Counted from the first letter of the stretch, positions 35,540 through 44,524 are shown. The stretch is DNA of 64,000 nucleotides from CSP1-1 sp035620615 (GCA_035620615.1 DASPGM010000010.1:1-64000), one strand, 5' to 3'. A program made the numbers and translations. Notes: generated by a model from the sequence alone, not told the origin.

Positions 35540-37006
35540 TTATTTTGTTAACAGTTTAATTTTTTTTGAAAGATTCTCATAGGTATTTTTTATTTGATTT
35601 TCTCGTTTGTCTGTACCTTCCCTGTACATTTTTATTTTTTTCATACGATCGGCAATCATTCTTTTTTGTTCTGAAATTCCTGAAGAACCCTGAGAAGTTC
35701 TATCCCTTAAAGACGAATCAATAGTAGTCAAATTGATTAATTTTGAAAGAAATTTAGAATCAATATTGGTACCTTTGACTAGAATCTTAATCTCTGATGG
35801 GGAAATTTTTGATAAAGGTTTTTGTGATTGACTTGCACTTTGAACTAGTTTTCCAATAACTTTATGAGCGGTTCTAAATGGAATTCCTTTTTGGACTAGC
35901 TTTTCTGCCAAATCAAGAGCAATGAGATATCCACTTTCTGTAGATTTTTTCATCTTGTCTTTTTTGATTGTAATTGTCATTAGCATTAGTTTTATGATTA
36001 GCAGAGCATTAATGGAAATTTTTGAGGTTGACCATATTGATGATTTGATCTGTTGCAAATCACGATTATATCCTGATGGGAGTCCCTTTATTGTTGATAG
36101 AATAGCTATAAGATGTCCAATCACTTGAGCTGTTTTACCCCTGGTAAGCTCTAGAATATCAGGATTTTTCTTTTGTGGCATTACACTTGAAGGTGATGTA
36201 AACTCATCTGATAGCTCAATAAAAGAAAATTCTGATGTAGACCAAATAGTAAAATCTTCAGAGATTCTACTTAAGTTTGTCATAAGAATTGATACTGCTG
36301 AAACATATTCTGCAACAAAATCCCTTGTACTAGTTGCATCAATAGAGTTTTCTACTATCCCGTGAAATCCAAGCATCTTAGTAGTACTTTGTCGATCTAT
36401 TGGAATGCTAGTACCTCCAATTGGCCCTGCCCCAAGTGGATTTTCATTTACCCTGCCATAAGTTACGTAAAGTCGGTCTATGTCCCTAAATAGAGCATCT
36501 GCGTAAGCTAAAAGATAGTGAGAAAATACACCGATTTGGGCCTGTTGTAAATGAGTATAGAGAGGCATTACTGTTTTGTGATGTGCTTGCGCCAATGAAA
36601 CTAGGGCCTCAATGGTATCAAGTAAACATTGACACAAAATATTGATATCATCTCGAATTTTCATACGAATATCAAGTGATATTTGATCATTTCGTGAACG
36701 AGCAGTATGCATTTTTCCTCCACTTGTAAGACCTGCGTCTTTAATCACAAGAGATTCAATAAGCTCGTGAATATCTTCATAGTCAGATTTTTTTTCAAAT
36801 TTTACTTTTTTTAATTTTTCAAGTGCTTTGAGAATTTTAACTACCTCTGATTTTGATATTATTTTATTTTCGTAAAGCATTATGCAATGAGCCTGACTTC
36901 CTACTATATCATAGAAAATAATTTCCTCATCATCAGAAATTGATGAAACATAACTTAGGGTGATATCATCCAAGTTTTTCCCCATTCGTGAACGATACAT
37001 CATCAT
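35540..37006 (-). CDS. argH: argininosuccinate lyase
   Basis: About 488 aa fumarase-superfamily enzyme of the last step of arginine synthesis. Signature GSSVMPQKKNPD is present (seen as PSSVMPQKKNPDILE), plus TARSRNDQISLD and the HLQQAQ segment after THLQQ. I start at the ATG cluster near 37006-37000 because MYRSRMG follows and a TATA element lies about 20 bases upstream; the open frame to 37060 runs across that promoter and the divergent gene. Probably leaderless. Confidence 0.92.
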   Translation of the reverse strand: MMMYRSRMGKNLDDITLSYVSSISDDEEIIFYDIVGSQAHCIMLYENKIISKSEVVKILKALEKLKKVKFEKKSDYEDIHELIESLVIKDAGLTSGGKMHTARSRNDQISLDIRMKIRDDINILCQCLLDTIEALVSLAQAHHKTVMPLYTHLQQAQIGVFSHYLLAYADALFRDIDRLYVTYGRVNENPLGAGPIGGTSIPIDRQSTTKMLGFHGIVENSIDATSTRDFVAEYVSAVSILMTNLSRISEDFTIWSTSEFSFIELSDEFTSPSSVMPQKKNPDILELTRGKTAQVIGHLIAILSTIKGLPSGYNRDLQQIKSSIWSTSKISINALLIIKLMLMTITIKKDKMKKSTESGYLIALDLAEKLVQKGIPFRTAHKVIGKLVQSASQSQKPLSKISPSEIKILVKGTNIDSKFLSKLINLTTIDSSLRDRTSQGSSGISEQKRMIADRMKKIKMYREGTDKRENQIKNTYENLSKKIKLLTK

Positions 37007-37020
37007 AGGATTTAGAATGG

Positions 37021-37029
37021 TTATATATA
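37021..37029. promoter_or_regulatory. shared TATA element of the argH / MIP18 divergent pair
   Basis: TTATATATA lies about 20 bases from the argH ATG on one strand and 25 bases from the MIP18-family ATG at 37046 on the other. The element is nearly palindromic, so one TATA box may serve both leaderless transcripts. Spacing fits archaeal TBP-directed initiation. Confidence 0.5.
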
Positions 37030-37045
37030 GAATAGACGTTTTTTT

Positions 37046-37378
37046 ATGGTCATGGCACAAGACGTTAAACTACTGCGGGTAAAAATTTTTGATGAGTTAT
37101 CAAAAATCGTAGATCCAGAAATTAACACAACAATTACTGATCTTGAATTAGTTGATGAAGTAGATATCAATGATTCAAAAGTAAGAGTTGATTTGCATCT
37201 CACGAGTCCTTTCTGTCCTGCGGTATTTGGTTTTAAGATTTGTCAAGACATTCATGATAATCTTTTGAAAATAGATGGAATTGATGATGTAAAAGTAAAT
37301 GTCTCAAACCACTTTATGGCGGAGCAAATTAACAATCAGGTAAATAATAGTCAAAACCCAAAAAAACCAAGCAGCTAA
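37046..37378 (+). CDS. MIP18/DUF59-family Fe-S assembly protein
   Basis: 110 aa. VDPEINTTITDLELVDEV matches the DPE-x-x-x-x-I/V-DLGLV motif of the MIP18/PaaD/SufT family, and TSPFCPAV carries the conserved Cys. Inferred role: maturation or transfer of Fe-S clusters, fitting an organism with many Fe-S enzymes (complex I, SdhB, ferredoxins). A second ATG at 37052 is possible. Its end overlaps the convergent sdhB end by 4 bp. Confidence 0.82.
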   Translation: MVMAQDVKLLRVKIFDELSKIVDPEINTTITDLELVDEVDINDSKVRVDLHLTSPFCPAVFGFKICQDIHDNLLKIDGIDDVKVNVSNHFMAEQINNQVNNSQNPKKPSS

Positions 37379-38145
37379 TCTCGAAAACCTAACAAATATC
37401 CCCTGAGTAATTGAATTCCCATAGCTGGATCAACTCCTTTAGGGCACACTTGACTACAAGAACCAGCAAAATGGCATCGAAAAATTCCGTGTGAATCATC
37501 AATAATTTTAAGACGTTGATCCTTACCTTGGTCTCTATTATCTGCTACATATCTGTAGGCCTGGGCTAAAGCTTGTGGACCAACAAATGAAGAGTCAGTT
37601 GCCATAGTAGGACATGCTGAATTACACAAGCCGCACTTTATGCAGCTTGAAAACTGGATATATTTTTCTACATCTTCTGGAGATTGAAGGAATTCCTTTG
37701 TTCCAGGATTTATTTCGGATTCTTCGTTGATAAGATATGGTTTTATTTTCTTGTGGGTTGAAAACATTCGATCAAAACTTACAGCTAAATCCCGAATTAT
37801 TGGAAAATTACTCATTGGTTCAATTGTAATCACATTAGAATTTAGATCACTAATTTTTGTAAAGCATGCCAAAGCAGGTCTACCATTAATTTTCATTCCA
37901 CAAGAACCACATGAGGCTTGTCTACATGAATAACGCACAGCAATAGAATGGTCTAAATGTTTTTTCACTTCCAATATTGCATCTAAAACCGTAGTCCATT
38001 TTTGATAAGGGATTTTGAATTCATCAAATTTTGTTTCTTGATTTGTTTTTGGGTTAGAACGAGATATTCTGAGTGTAATAGTTTTTGTTGGCGAAACACT
38101 TACACCAGATTCTTCTTTAGATATTTGTAAACTTTCAGATGTCAT
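37375..38145 (-). CDS. sdhB: succinate dehydrogenase iron-sulfur subunit
   Basis: 256 aa. N-terminal [2Fe-2S] ferredoxin domain with CRQASCGSCGMKING and a later Cys; C-terminal domain with CIKCGLCNSACP ([4Fe-4S]) and CHFAGSCSQVCPKGVDP ([3Fe-4S] and third cluster ligands). Transfers electrons from SdhA to the quinone at the membrane anchors. Last gene of the sdhA-C-D-B operon (leftward). Confidence 0.96.
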   Translation of the reverse strand: MTSESLQISKEESGVSVSPTKTITLRISRSNPKTNQETKFDEFKIPYQKWTTVLDAILEVKKHLDHSIAVRYSCRQASCGSCGMKINGRPALACFTKISDLNSNVITIEPMSNFPIIRDLAVSFDRMFSTHKKIKPYLINEESEINPGTKEFLQSPEDVEKYIQFSSCIKCGLCNSACPTMATDSSFVGPQALAQAYRYVADNRDQGKDQRLKIIDDSHGIFRCHFAGSCSQVCPKGVDPAMGIQLLRGYLLGFRD

Positions 38146-38146
38146 C

Positions 38147-38503
38147 CTAAACCATTCCCATACTAGTCATAAATATAGTTCTTGAACCATAAAGAATTGT
38201 CAATGCCATTGCAGCAATACAACCATAGGTAACAGATTTTTCAAATGTTGGCCCTTGTTTTAATTCCAACAGTATTACTCTTAGACCATTAAAGCCATGA
38301 ATTGAAAGCAAAATCAAGATTATTTCAAGCATTCCTGCATATGGCAAGAATTCATAGTTTGCAATTACATTTTCATATTGGAGAGATTCTGCAAATCCTT
38401 GAGTTAGTCTAAACAAAATATGTACTGCTACTAATGCAATAGAAGCTAGGGCAGTTCCATAATGAATTTTCATAATAACACTTTCTCTCATTTTATTCAC
38501 CAA
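38147..38503 (-). CDS. sdhD: succinate dehydrogenase membrane anchor subunit (SdhD-type)
   Basis: 118 aa with three hydrophobic helices. ALVAVHILFRL and LLSIHGFNGLRVILLE contain histidines placed like heme b ligands. Overlaps the previous anchor gene by 11 bp, so translation is coupled; a start at a later Met is possible. Assignment as D rather than C is by gene order only. Confidence 0.82.
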   Translation of the reverse strand: MVNKMRESVIMKIHYGTALASIALVAVHILFRLTQGFAESLQYENVIANYEFLPYAGMLEIILILLSIHGFNGLRVILLELKQGPTFEKSVTYGCIAAMALTILYGSRTIFMTSMGMV

Positions 38504-38927
38504 ACATTACAGCTAGACCATACATCATTGCTATTGCTGCAAGAACTATGGAAGAGTAAATTGCAATTTTGTGTCTGGTATTTTGAGATTGTGGAGTATA
38601 AGGATAATCTGGCCTTGTTGGTTTTCCAACTCCAATGCCTCCATGGCCAAGCATTACGCGAATTCCATTAACTGTATGAAAAACACTCATTCCAATGACA
38701 ATTGCTAAAATAACGTGGCCTTCTGGAGTTTGTGTGATTGCTAAAAATTCTTGCCATCCTACTTTACCTCGTAAAATGTTACTGGTTTCATAAATATGTG
38801 CAATAAAATATGCTAGCAGTCCGAGACCGGTTAATCTCATTAGCAAATAAGCAAATCTTTCAATTCCATATCTAGTGGGATTTGCCATTCCTTTAATTCC
38901 CTCTTTATTTTCATCTATGTTAGTCAT
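38493..38927 (-). CDS. sdhC: succinate dehydrogenase cytochrome b/membrane anchor (SdhC-type)
   Basis: 144 aa, three membrane helices after a polar start. GMSVFHTVNGIRVMLGH is the anchor-family segment with the heme-ligand His; FAYLLMRLTGLGLLAYFIAHI resembles the first helix with the Arg/Ser quinone-site pattern. Immediately after sdhA. Confidence 0.88.
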   Translation of the reverse strand: MTNIDENKEGIKGMANPTRYGIERFAYLLMRLTGLGLLAYFIAHIYETSNILRGKVGWQEFLAITQTPEGHVILAIVIGMSVFHTVNGIRVMLGHGGIGVGKPTRPDYPYTPQSQNTRHKIAIYSSIVLAAIAMMYGLAVMFGE

Positions 38928-40640
38928 CTAGTATTTTCTCTCCACTGGTTTGTAATTTGTAATTGTTACTGGATGTTTTTTCATGATGGGTTCTTTTGGA
39001 TCATAATATGCAAGTGTATGATGTAAGAAATTTGTATCGTCTCTTTTAGGATAATCTGTTCTTGCATGACTACCTCTAGATTCTTTTCTATTAATGGCCC
39101 CAAGCAGAACAATTTCTGCGACACGAAACATAGAATCTAGTTCCATAACGTTTGAAAAGTTAGTATTGTATTCCTTAGCACGATCATCAACATGTTTCCA
39201 AGTTTTGTTTTTTAATTCTCGTACCCTCTTTAATCCCGCCACCATATCAGACTCATTTCTATAGACATATGCTTTATCGTTTAATGTATCTGTCAATTGT
39301 TGTCTAACTTCGTAAGGATTTACATCACCATTTCCACGAAATATTCCGTCGTAGATTCTTTTTTCTTCAGCTTCAACCATATAGTGTGGAAATGGAGTCA
39401 GATGTTGCTTGTTTAAGATATAATCTACTGCCAGCTCACCGGTAATTTTCCCCCATACAATGCATTCAGAAGTAGAATTGGCTCCAAGTCTATTTGCACC
39501 ATGTACGCTATTACAGGCAGCTTCACCAGCAGCCCAAACTCCCTCAAGTTCAGTCGCACCATCAATATTTGTATGAATCCCACCCATCATGTAATGGGTC
39601 ACTGGTCTGACATCTAGTGGTTCTTGGGCAGGATCAATGCCTGAAAACTTGATTGAAATTTCTCTAATGGCACCTAATTTTTCTTTGATTAGAGAATCAC
39701 CCAGATGTCTCAGATCTAATTTCATACACTTTACACCAGTTTCATTATCAAAACCACGTCCTTCATTAATTTCTGTCATCATTGCTCTAGAAACAATATC
39801 ACGAGGTGCAAGCTCCATTTTTCCCGCTGCATATTTTTTCATAAATCTTTCACCAGTGTTGTTTAAGAGATAACCTCCCTCACCGCGGGCCCCTTCAGTA
39901 ATTAAGATTCCAGATGGTAAGATTCCAGTTGGATGAAATTGAACAAACTCCATATCCTTAAGTGCCATTCCTGCTCGATATGCCATATCAATTCCGTCAG
40001 GAGTTGATGAAAAAGCATATGTTGAATAGCTGTAAATTCTTCCAGCTCCCCCAGTAGCTATTATCAAAGCCTTTGCTTTTATAGAATAAAATGTTCCACT
40101 TGAAAGTTCAATTGCAGTAATTCCCAAAAAACGTTGTCCGTCATGGATTATTGAAGTAGCAAACCATTCATTTAGAAATTCAATATTATCAAATTTCAGA
40201 CATGTGTCATAGAGTGTTTGCATTTCAAAAAATCCAACTTTATCTGAAGCATATGTTGCTCTGGGATAGCTATACCCGCCAAAATTTCTTTGTCCTAATC
40301 TTCCATCCTCCCGTCTTGACCAAGGCATCCCCCAATGTTCCAATTGATAAATTTCATGAGGTATTACACGACAAAGTCTTTCTGCAACATCTTGATCAGC
40401 TAAAAAATCACTACCTTTTATGGTGTCATAAATATGTGATTCGATTGAATCACCTTCTTCCTCAAAAAGAACTGCCGCAGTTCCACCTTCTGCTGAAACA
40501 GAATGTGAACGCATGACTTGAACTTTGGAAATTACTCCGATCTTAATCTTTGAGCTTTTTTTTGCAGCAGCAATTGCAGCTCTTAAACCTGCCAGGCCAG
40601 AACCAACAATTAGTAAGTCGTATTCAAAAGAATCAACCAT
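38928..40640 (-). CDS. sdhA: succinate dehydrogenase flavoprotein subunit
   Basis: 570 aa. FAD-binding GSGLAGLRAAIAAA at the N-terminus, HSVSAEGGTAAVL, substrate-site segments QFHPTGILPSG and ARGEGGYLLNNTGERF, and the catalytic Arg region. Oxidises succinate in the citric acid cycle and feeds the quinone pool. First gene of the operon. Confidence 0.96.
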   Translation of the reverse strand: MVDSFEYDLLIVGSGLAGLRAAIAAAKKSSKIKIGVISKVQVMRSHSVSAEGGTAAVLFEEEGDSIESHIYDTIKGSDFLADQDVAERLCRVIPHEIYQLEHWGMPWSRREDGRLGQRNFGGYSYPRATYASDKVGFFEMQTLYDTCLKFDNIEFLNEWFATSIIHDGQRFLGITAIELSSGTFYSIKAKALIIATGGAGRIYSYSTYAFSSTPDGIDMAYRAGMALKDMEFVQFHPTGILPSGILITEGARGEGGYLLNNTGERFMKKYAAGKMELAPRDIVSRAMMTEINEGRGFDNETGVKCMKLDLRHLGDSLIKEKLGAIREISIKFSGIDPAQEPLDVRPVTHYMMGGIHTNIDGATELEGVWAAGEAACNSVHGANRLGANSTSECIVWGKITGELAVDYILNKQHLTPFPHYMVEAEEKRIYDGIFRGNGDVNPYEVRQQLTDTLNDKAYVYRNESDMVAGLKRVRELKNKTWKHVDDRAKEYNTNFSNVMELDSMFRVAEIVLLGAINRKESRGSHARTDYPKRDDTNFLHHTLAYYDPKEPIMKKHPVTITNYKPVERKY

Positions 40641-40728
40641 TCCCAGTCAACTAAGCTCACTAAAGTTCGGATAAATATGTATTCTAGAAGATCGACTGAG
40701 AATAATAAATTTAGAATCATTAATATAT

Positions 40729-40752
40729 ATCGCTAGTGATATCACTAGCGAT
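40729..40752. promoter_or_regulatory. 24-bp perfect palindrome: probable operator of the PadR gene
   Basis: CGCTAGTGAT followed by its exact complement ATCACTAGCG (40731-40750), extended by AT on both sides to a perfect 24-bp palindrome. It lies directly after the TATA-like TAATATATAT (40721-40730) and ends on the ATG at 40751. A dimeric regulator bound here would block transcription initiation, so autorepression by the PadR protein is the simple reading. Confidence 0.75.
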
Positions 40753-41260
40753 GATCTCAGAATGGTTTCAAAGAGTCGGGAGCTCAATTCCAAGAGGTTT
40801 TTCTAGATATTTTATTTTGGAATTATTAAAAAAAACACCTCATTCTGGGAAGGAGATAATTGATGCAGGTTTGAAACAAAGTCAAGGAATGTGGAAGCCT
40901 TCTCCTGGATTGATCTATCCATTACTTGGCAGATTATTGGATGAGGGTTTGATTGAGGAAACAAAATCAGGAAAATATCAGATTACTCGGAAAGGCAGAT
41001 CCACTGCGGAGGATCTTGACTCGGTAAACGATATTGTAAAAAAGCAACTTGATGTTCTCTTTAGAATAGGTAATGTTGGACGATTTGTAGCAATGGATGT
41101 TTTAGAAAGAATTTTTTCGATGGGGGCTTTATTGAGCTCAAATATATCAAATATGACAAAGGAAGAAACTACTAAGTACAAAAAATTCTTAGAATCTGAG
41201 CTTCGAAAAATGGAAAAGCAGGTAGATAAGAAAAAGGAAAAAGAGATTAAAATAGATTAA
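40751..41260 (+). CDS. PadR-family transcriptional regulator
   Basis: About 169 aa. Winged helix: RYFILELLKKTPHSGKEIIDAG, then PSPGLIYPLLGRLLDEGLIEE, which is the PadR recognition-helix and wing pattern. The C-terminal part is a charged helix for dimerisation. I use the ATG at 40751, about 25 bases after the TATA element (leaderless). A GTG at 40736 would place the start inside the operator palindrome. Followed 32 bp later by an isocitrate-lyase-superfamily gene, which may be a target. Confidence 0.85.
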   Translation: MISEWFQRVGSSIPRGFSRYFILELLKKTPHSGKEIIDAGLKQSQGMWKPSPGLIYPLLGRLLDEGLIEETKSGKYQITRKGRSTAEDLDSVNDIVKKQLDVLFRIGNVGRFVAMDVLERIFSMGALLSSNISNMTKEETTKYKKFLESELRKMEKQVDKKKEKEIKID

Positions 41261-41292
41261 ATCTAAATAATTCACATTAAATAAGTCATATA

Positions 41293-42171
41293 TTGAAAAC
41301 TCTTAGCCAGTTATTGAAAGGAAAAAAACCACTAGTTATTCCAGGAGTATTTGATGCGATTGGTGCTAAAATCGCACAAAAGGTAGGATTTGAGGCAATG
41401 TTTCAAACAGGATACGGAACATCAGCAACTCTTTTTGGAATGCCAGATTATGGGTTCATTGGTTCTACTGAAACTGTAGAAAATGCTCGTAGAATTTGTC
41501 GATCAGTAAATGTTCCAGTAATAGTTGATGCAGATACTGGATATGGGAATGCTCTTTCAGTTTGGAAATTAGTTAGAGAGTTAGAGGCAGCTGGAGCTTC
41601 TGGAATGTTTCTTGAGGATCAGAGATGGCCAAAAAGATGCGGTCATATGAAAGGAAAAGAAGTAATAAGAAAAGAAGAATATGCAGAAAAACTTCATGCT
41701 GCCCTTGACGCAAGGAAAAGCAAGGATTTCATAATAGTGTCAAGAACAGATGCTAGAGCCACGGAAGGTTTAGACAAAGCCATTGAAAGAGGATTATATT
41801 ACAAAAAAATTGGCGCAGATGTTATTTTTGTAGAAGCCCCACAATCTATTTCGGAAATGAAAAAGATTGGTAAATCAATCAAGGCACCCCTTGTTGCAAA
41901 TATGATTGAAGGTGGAGCTACACCAATTAGTTCTGCTTTAGCCTTACAAAAAATGGGATTTAAAATAATATTATATCCTTTATCGGTTCTTTTTGCAAAT
42001 ACATATGCATCACTTCAAATTTTAAAAGAGCTTAAAAAATCAGGTACAACTACCAAACTAAGCAAAAATCTAGTCAATTTTGATGAATTTAATGAAATAG
42101 TGGAATTATCTAAATTTAGAAAATTAGAAAATAGATATGGGTCGGTAGATAAAAAGAAAAAATCCAGGTAA
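41293..42171 (+). CDS. isocitrate lyase / PEP mutase superfamily enzyme
   Basis: 292 aa. Seen: VDADTGYGNA (metal/substrate loop), EDQRWPKRCGHMKGK (gating loop with the catalytic KRCGH, as in methylisocitrate lyase and related C-C lyases), and SRTDARA. Substrate could be 2-methylisocitrate, a dimethylmalate or oxaloacetate; sequence alone does not decide. Starts with TTG at 41293, close to the PadR gene. Confidence 0.8.
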   Translation: MKTLSQLLKGKKPLVIPGVFDAIGAKIAQKVGFEAMFQTGYGTSATLFGMPDYGFIGSTETVENARRICRSVNVPVIVDADTGYGNALSVWKLVRELEAAGASGMFLEDQRWPKRCGHMKGKEVIRKEEYAEKLHAALDARKSKDFIIVSRTDARATEGLDKAIERGLYYKKIGADVIFVEAPQSISEMKKIGKSIKAPLVANMIEGGATPISSALALQKMGFKIILYPLSVLFANTYASLQILKELKKSGTTTKLSKNLVNFDEFNEIVELSKFRKLENRYGSVDKKKKSR

Positions 42172-42176
42172 AGAGT

Positions 42177-42476
42177 TTATTTCCTCTTTACTTCGATTTC
42201 AATCGTGGATACGTTTCTTGTTTTTCCGTCTTGTGACTCTAATGATTCAGAGCCAATTTTGATTTCTCCGATTGCATAACCAGCATTTTCTGTTTTTCTA
42301 GAAATGATTTGCGAAACATCTACTGCTCGGCCAATGCTCATTCCCCGTGCCTTAATTCGGACGGCTGGTGAGTTTGCCAACTGAATTAGCGTAGAAGTTA
42401 CATACGCCATTAGTGGTTTCTTACCAATGAATACTGTGTCCCTGCTAACAGGAGACTGTTTGTTTTGTGTGCTCAT
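42177..42476 (-). CDS. albA: Alba-family nucleic-acid-binding protein
   Basis: 99 aa chromatin/RNA-binding protein. VFIGKKPLMAYVTSTLIQL with the Lys pair corresponding to the acetylatable Lys16/17 of Sulfolobus Alba, and IKARGMSIGRAVDVSQII, the dimer and DNA-contact segment. Convergent with the lyase gene, 5 bp apart. Confidence 0.93.
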   Translation of the reverse strand: MSTQNKQSPVSRDTVFIGKKPLMAYVTSTLIQLANSPAVRIKARGMSIGRAVDVSQIISRKTENAGYAIGEIKIGSESLESQDGKTRNVSTIEIEVKRK

Positions 42477-42581
42477 GGTGATTGACAGATTTACGATAAT
42501 TTAAATCTAAGATCCTATAAATTGGCTCAAAAAGTGGATTTATTGAAAATTTTTACTTTAATGACTCATTATTGATTAAAT

Positions 42582-43127
42582 ATGTCAAATGAAAAAATTG
42601 GAAAGATTTTGGAATCAGGTACAAAACAAGAAAAAATTAAAGCCTTAGAATCTAATGTGAATTCAAATGATCCGCAAATTGTGAATAAAATAATTTCTAA
42701 ACTGGATGATGATGATATTGAGGTTAGAGGTGAGGCGTTTAGCTCCCTTGTACTTAATGAAAATAACATCACAGATCCATTAATTAAAAATCTAAATTCC
42801 GAAAGTAAAAACATAAGGGCTTACACAGCCCTTGTTCTCGCAAATCGGAAAAACTCTAGTGCCATTTCTTCAATTACTCCCCTGACTAAAGATCAGAGTG
42901 GAATGGTAAGGGCATGTGCATTAGGGGCTTTAGGATATCTTAAAGCTAAACAATCATCAAAAGAGATTCATGAATGTTTTGTAGATTCAAATTTAGAAGT
43001 AAAAAAATGTGCTTTGAAGGCATTAATTGACATTGGGGATAAATTATCTAATAGTGAAATCAAACTATTGTCTGAAGAAAAAGATATCGAAATTAAAAAA
43101 ATGTTACAAAAATTAAGATTGAATTAA
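42582..43127 (+). CDS. HEAT-repeat protein
   Basis: 181 aa, alpha-helical repeats of about 30 residues with the HEAT/PBS-lyase pattern, for example DDDIEVRGEAFSSLVLNE, ESKNIRAYTALVLANRK, QSGMVRACALGALGYLK and SNLEVKKCALKALIDIG. A protein-interaction scaffold is likely; partners unknown. Convergent with the flavoprotein gene that follows. Confidence 0.82.
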   Translation: MSNEKIGKILESGTKQEKIKALESNVNSNDPQIVNKIISKLDDDDIEVRGEAFSSLVLNENNITDPLIKNLNSESKNIRAYTALVLANRKNSSAISSITPLTKDQSGMVRACALGALGYLKAKQSSKEIHECFVDSNLEVKKCALKALIDIGDKLSNSEIKLLSEEKDIEIKKMLQKLRLN

Positions 43128-43133
43128 TAATAT

Positions 43134-43979
43134 TTAACCATACGATTCGTATTTTACTTCAAAGCTTCCATCTTCACGTTTATCATGTTGTGTGACAAAA
43201 CCTCGGGGTTTCATAAAGTCCATTACTCCATCAATGGTGCCTTGCCAGCCACAAACGTAAAAGATAGTATTATCTTTAGTAATTTTATCACCTATCAGCT
43301 CTTCTAATGGTGACATACCACCATCTTTAGGTCTCAAAAATGTTTCGACTCTTCCTGTTTGACCTCCCCAAGATCTGTTAAACCATTCTTGAGGACGACT
43401 TATTGAAGCACGGTATTTAAAATTCCATTTATCTTTGCCTCTATCAAGACTATCGTATTCTAAATCAGTAAGAAGTTCTTTGTAGCTGAGTTCATCAACA
43501 TAACTTGCCCCATGAAGAATTACAATTTCTCTTTTATCTCCAACAGCATGTAGGTGCTGGGCAAAGCTAACAAATGGTGCAAGACCAGTACCTCCACCAA
43601 TACAAACAATTCTTCTTTCATCTTTACTTCCATCTGGTAATTTTTCATTTATTGAGAGAGCTGAACCAGTGGGTTTAATCCAATTAACTTCATCACCTAC
43701 CTTAGCATTAAACAATTGTGTAGTTAAACGACCAGGAATGGGTTTACGGACCCATCGAATTACAAGTTCAATATACTTTCTGTTTTCAGGATGAGATGCA
43801 ATAGAATAAGCTCTTCTAACTATCTTGTTATCTTCAGTAGGATTTGGTAACCCAATTGTTATGAATTGACCTGCTTGATAATCTGGGACAAGTCCATCAT
43901 TTGGGACTAGTCTCATTATTACCAAATCTTCTTTTAGTAATTGAATATAAGTAATGGTAGCTTTGTTATCTACGACCAC
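43134..43979 (-). CDS. ferredoxin-NADP reductase-like flavoprotein, copy 2
   Basis: 281 aa, same length and motifs as the gene at 28643-29488: RRAYSIASHPENRKY, GGGTGLAPFVSFAQHL, and the same C-terminal HDKREDGSFEVKYESYG. Differences are scattered conservative substitutions, so this is a true paralogue and both copies look intact. Two isoenzymes may serve different donors or conditions. Confidence 0.85.
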   Translation of the reverse strand: MVVDNKATITYIQLLKEDLVIMRLVPNDGLVPDYQAGQFITIGLPNPTEDNKIVRRAYSIASHPENRKYIELVIRWVRKPIPGRLTTQLFNAKVGDEVNWIKPTGSALSINEKLPDGSKDERRIVCIGGGTGLAPFVSFAQHLHAVGDKREIVILHGASYVDELSYKELLTDLEYDSLDRGKDKWNFKYRASISRPQEWFNRSWGGQTGRVETFLRPKDGGMSPLEELIGDKITKDNTIFYVCGWQGTIDGVMDFMKPRGFVTQHDKREDGSFEVKYESYG

Positions 43980-44107
43980 TCGGTAAATGGAGCCAGTAGT
44001 GGTTAAATATCTTCTGTTAAATGTTTAATGAATATTTTCAATTGTCCGCTAAACGTTAATAGCCATTTGTAAAAGTCATAAACGATCAGAATTTAGTTCT
44101 GAAAATT

Positions 44108-44181
44108 GGGCCGGTCGTCTAGACTGGTAGGATACGCCCTTGGCATGGGTGAGATCGAGGGTTCAAATCCCTCCCGGTCCA
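44108..44181 (+). tRNA. tRNA-Ala (GGC)
   Basis: Cloverleaf: acceptor GGGCCGG/CCGGTCC with the G3:U70 pair that identifies alanine tRNA, anticodon stem CGCCC/GGGTG with loop TTGGCAT (anticodon GGC), T stem GAGGG/CCCTC with loop TTCAAAT, discriminator A, no CCA. It borders the accessory island that follows. Confidence 0.94.
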
Positions 44182-44291
44182 TTTTTTTCTTCTAAAATGT
44201 TTCCCTTGACCTTTTTTGTTCCTGCCAATATACAAAAGGTGTCTATCAGGCTGTCTATTAGTGTAATAGCGCATTTTCAAAATGATACCTT

Positions 44292-44513
44292 GCTACAGCT
44301 ATTCGTAACCATTAGAGCTAAATTGAGCTACAAAAAAATAATGCAGAGCTACAAAAATGTTGCACAAAAACCATGTGTGACGTGTAACAATTTGTTACAA
44401 GTGAGCTTTGTAGCTAATTAGGCGTGACAAAATAGAGGTGTAGCTCGTTTTTTTATTTGTAATAACATGTAGCTCTAATGGTTTGTAGCTACATTGTAGC
44501 AGCTAGAGCTACA
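44292..44513. repeat. cluster of direct and inverted AGCTACA repeats next to tRNA-Ala
   Basis: The non-coding stretch 44182-44604 holds GAGCTACA at 44325-44332, 44346-44353 and 44506-44513; TGTAGCTC at 44439-44446 and 44468-44475; the palindrome TGTAGCTACA at 44484-44493; and partial copies at 44292, 44315 and 44409. A 14-bp inverted pair AACCATTAGAGCTA / TAGCTCTAATGGTT lies at 44307-44320 and 44471-44484. A separate palindrome TGTAACAA-T-TTGTTACA is at 44383-44399. No gene is supported here. Confidence 0.8.
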
Positions 44514-44524
44514 GAATTCTGTCT

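Noticed and set aside
37007..37060. N-terminal extension of argH
   Set aside because: It would cross the TATA element and the divergent start; the family start MYRSRMG lies downstream.
44140..44421. 93-residue plus-strand frame starting MAWVRSRVQIPPGP
   Set aside because: It begins inside tRNA-Ala; this peptide is the known artefact of reading through a tRNA T-arm, and the rest covers the repeat cluster.
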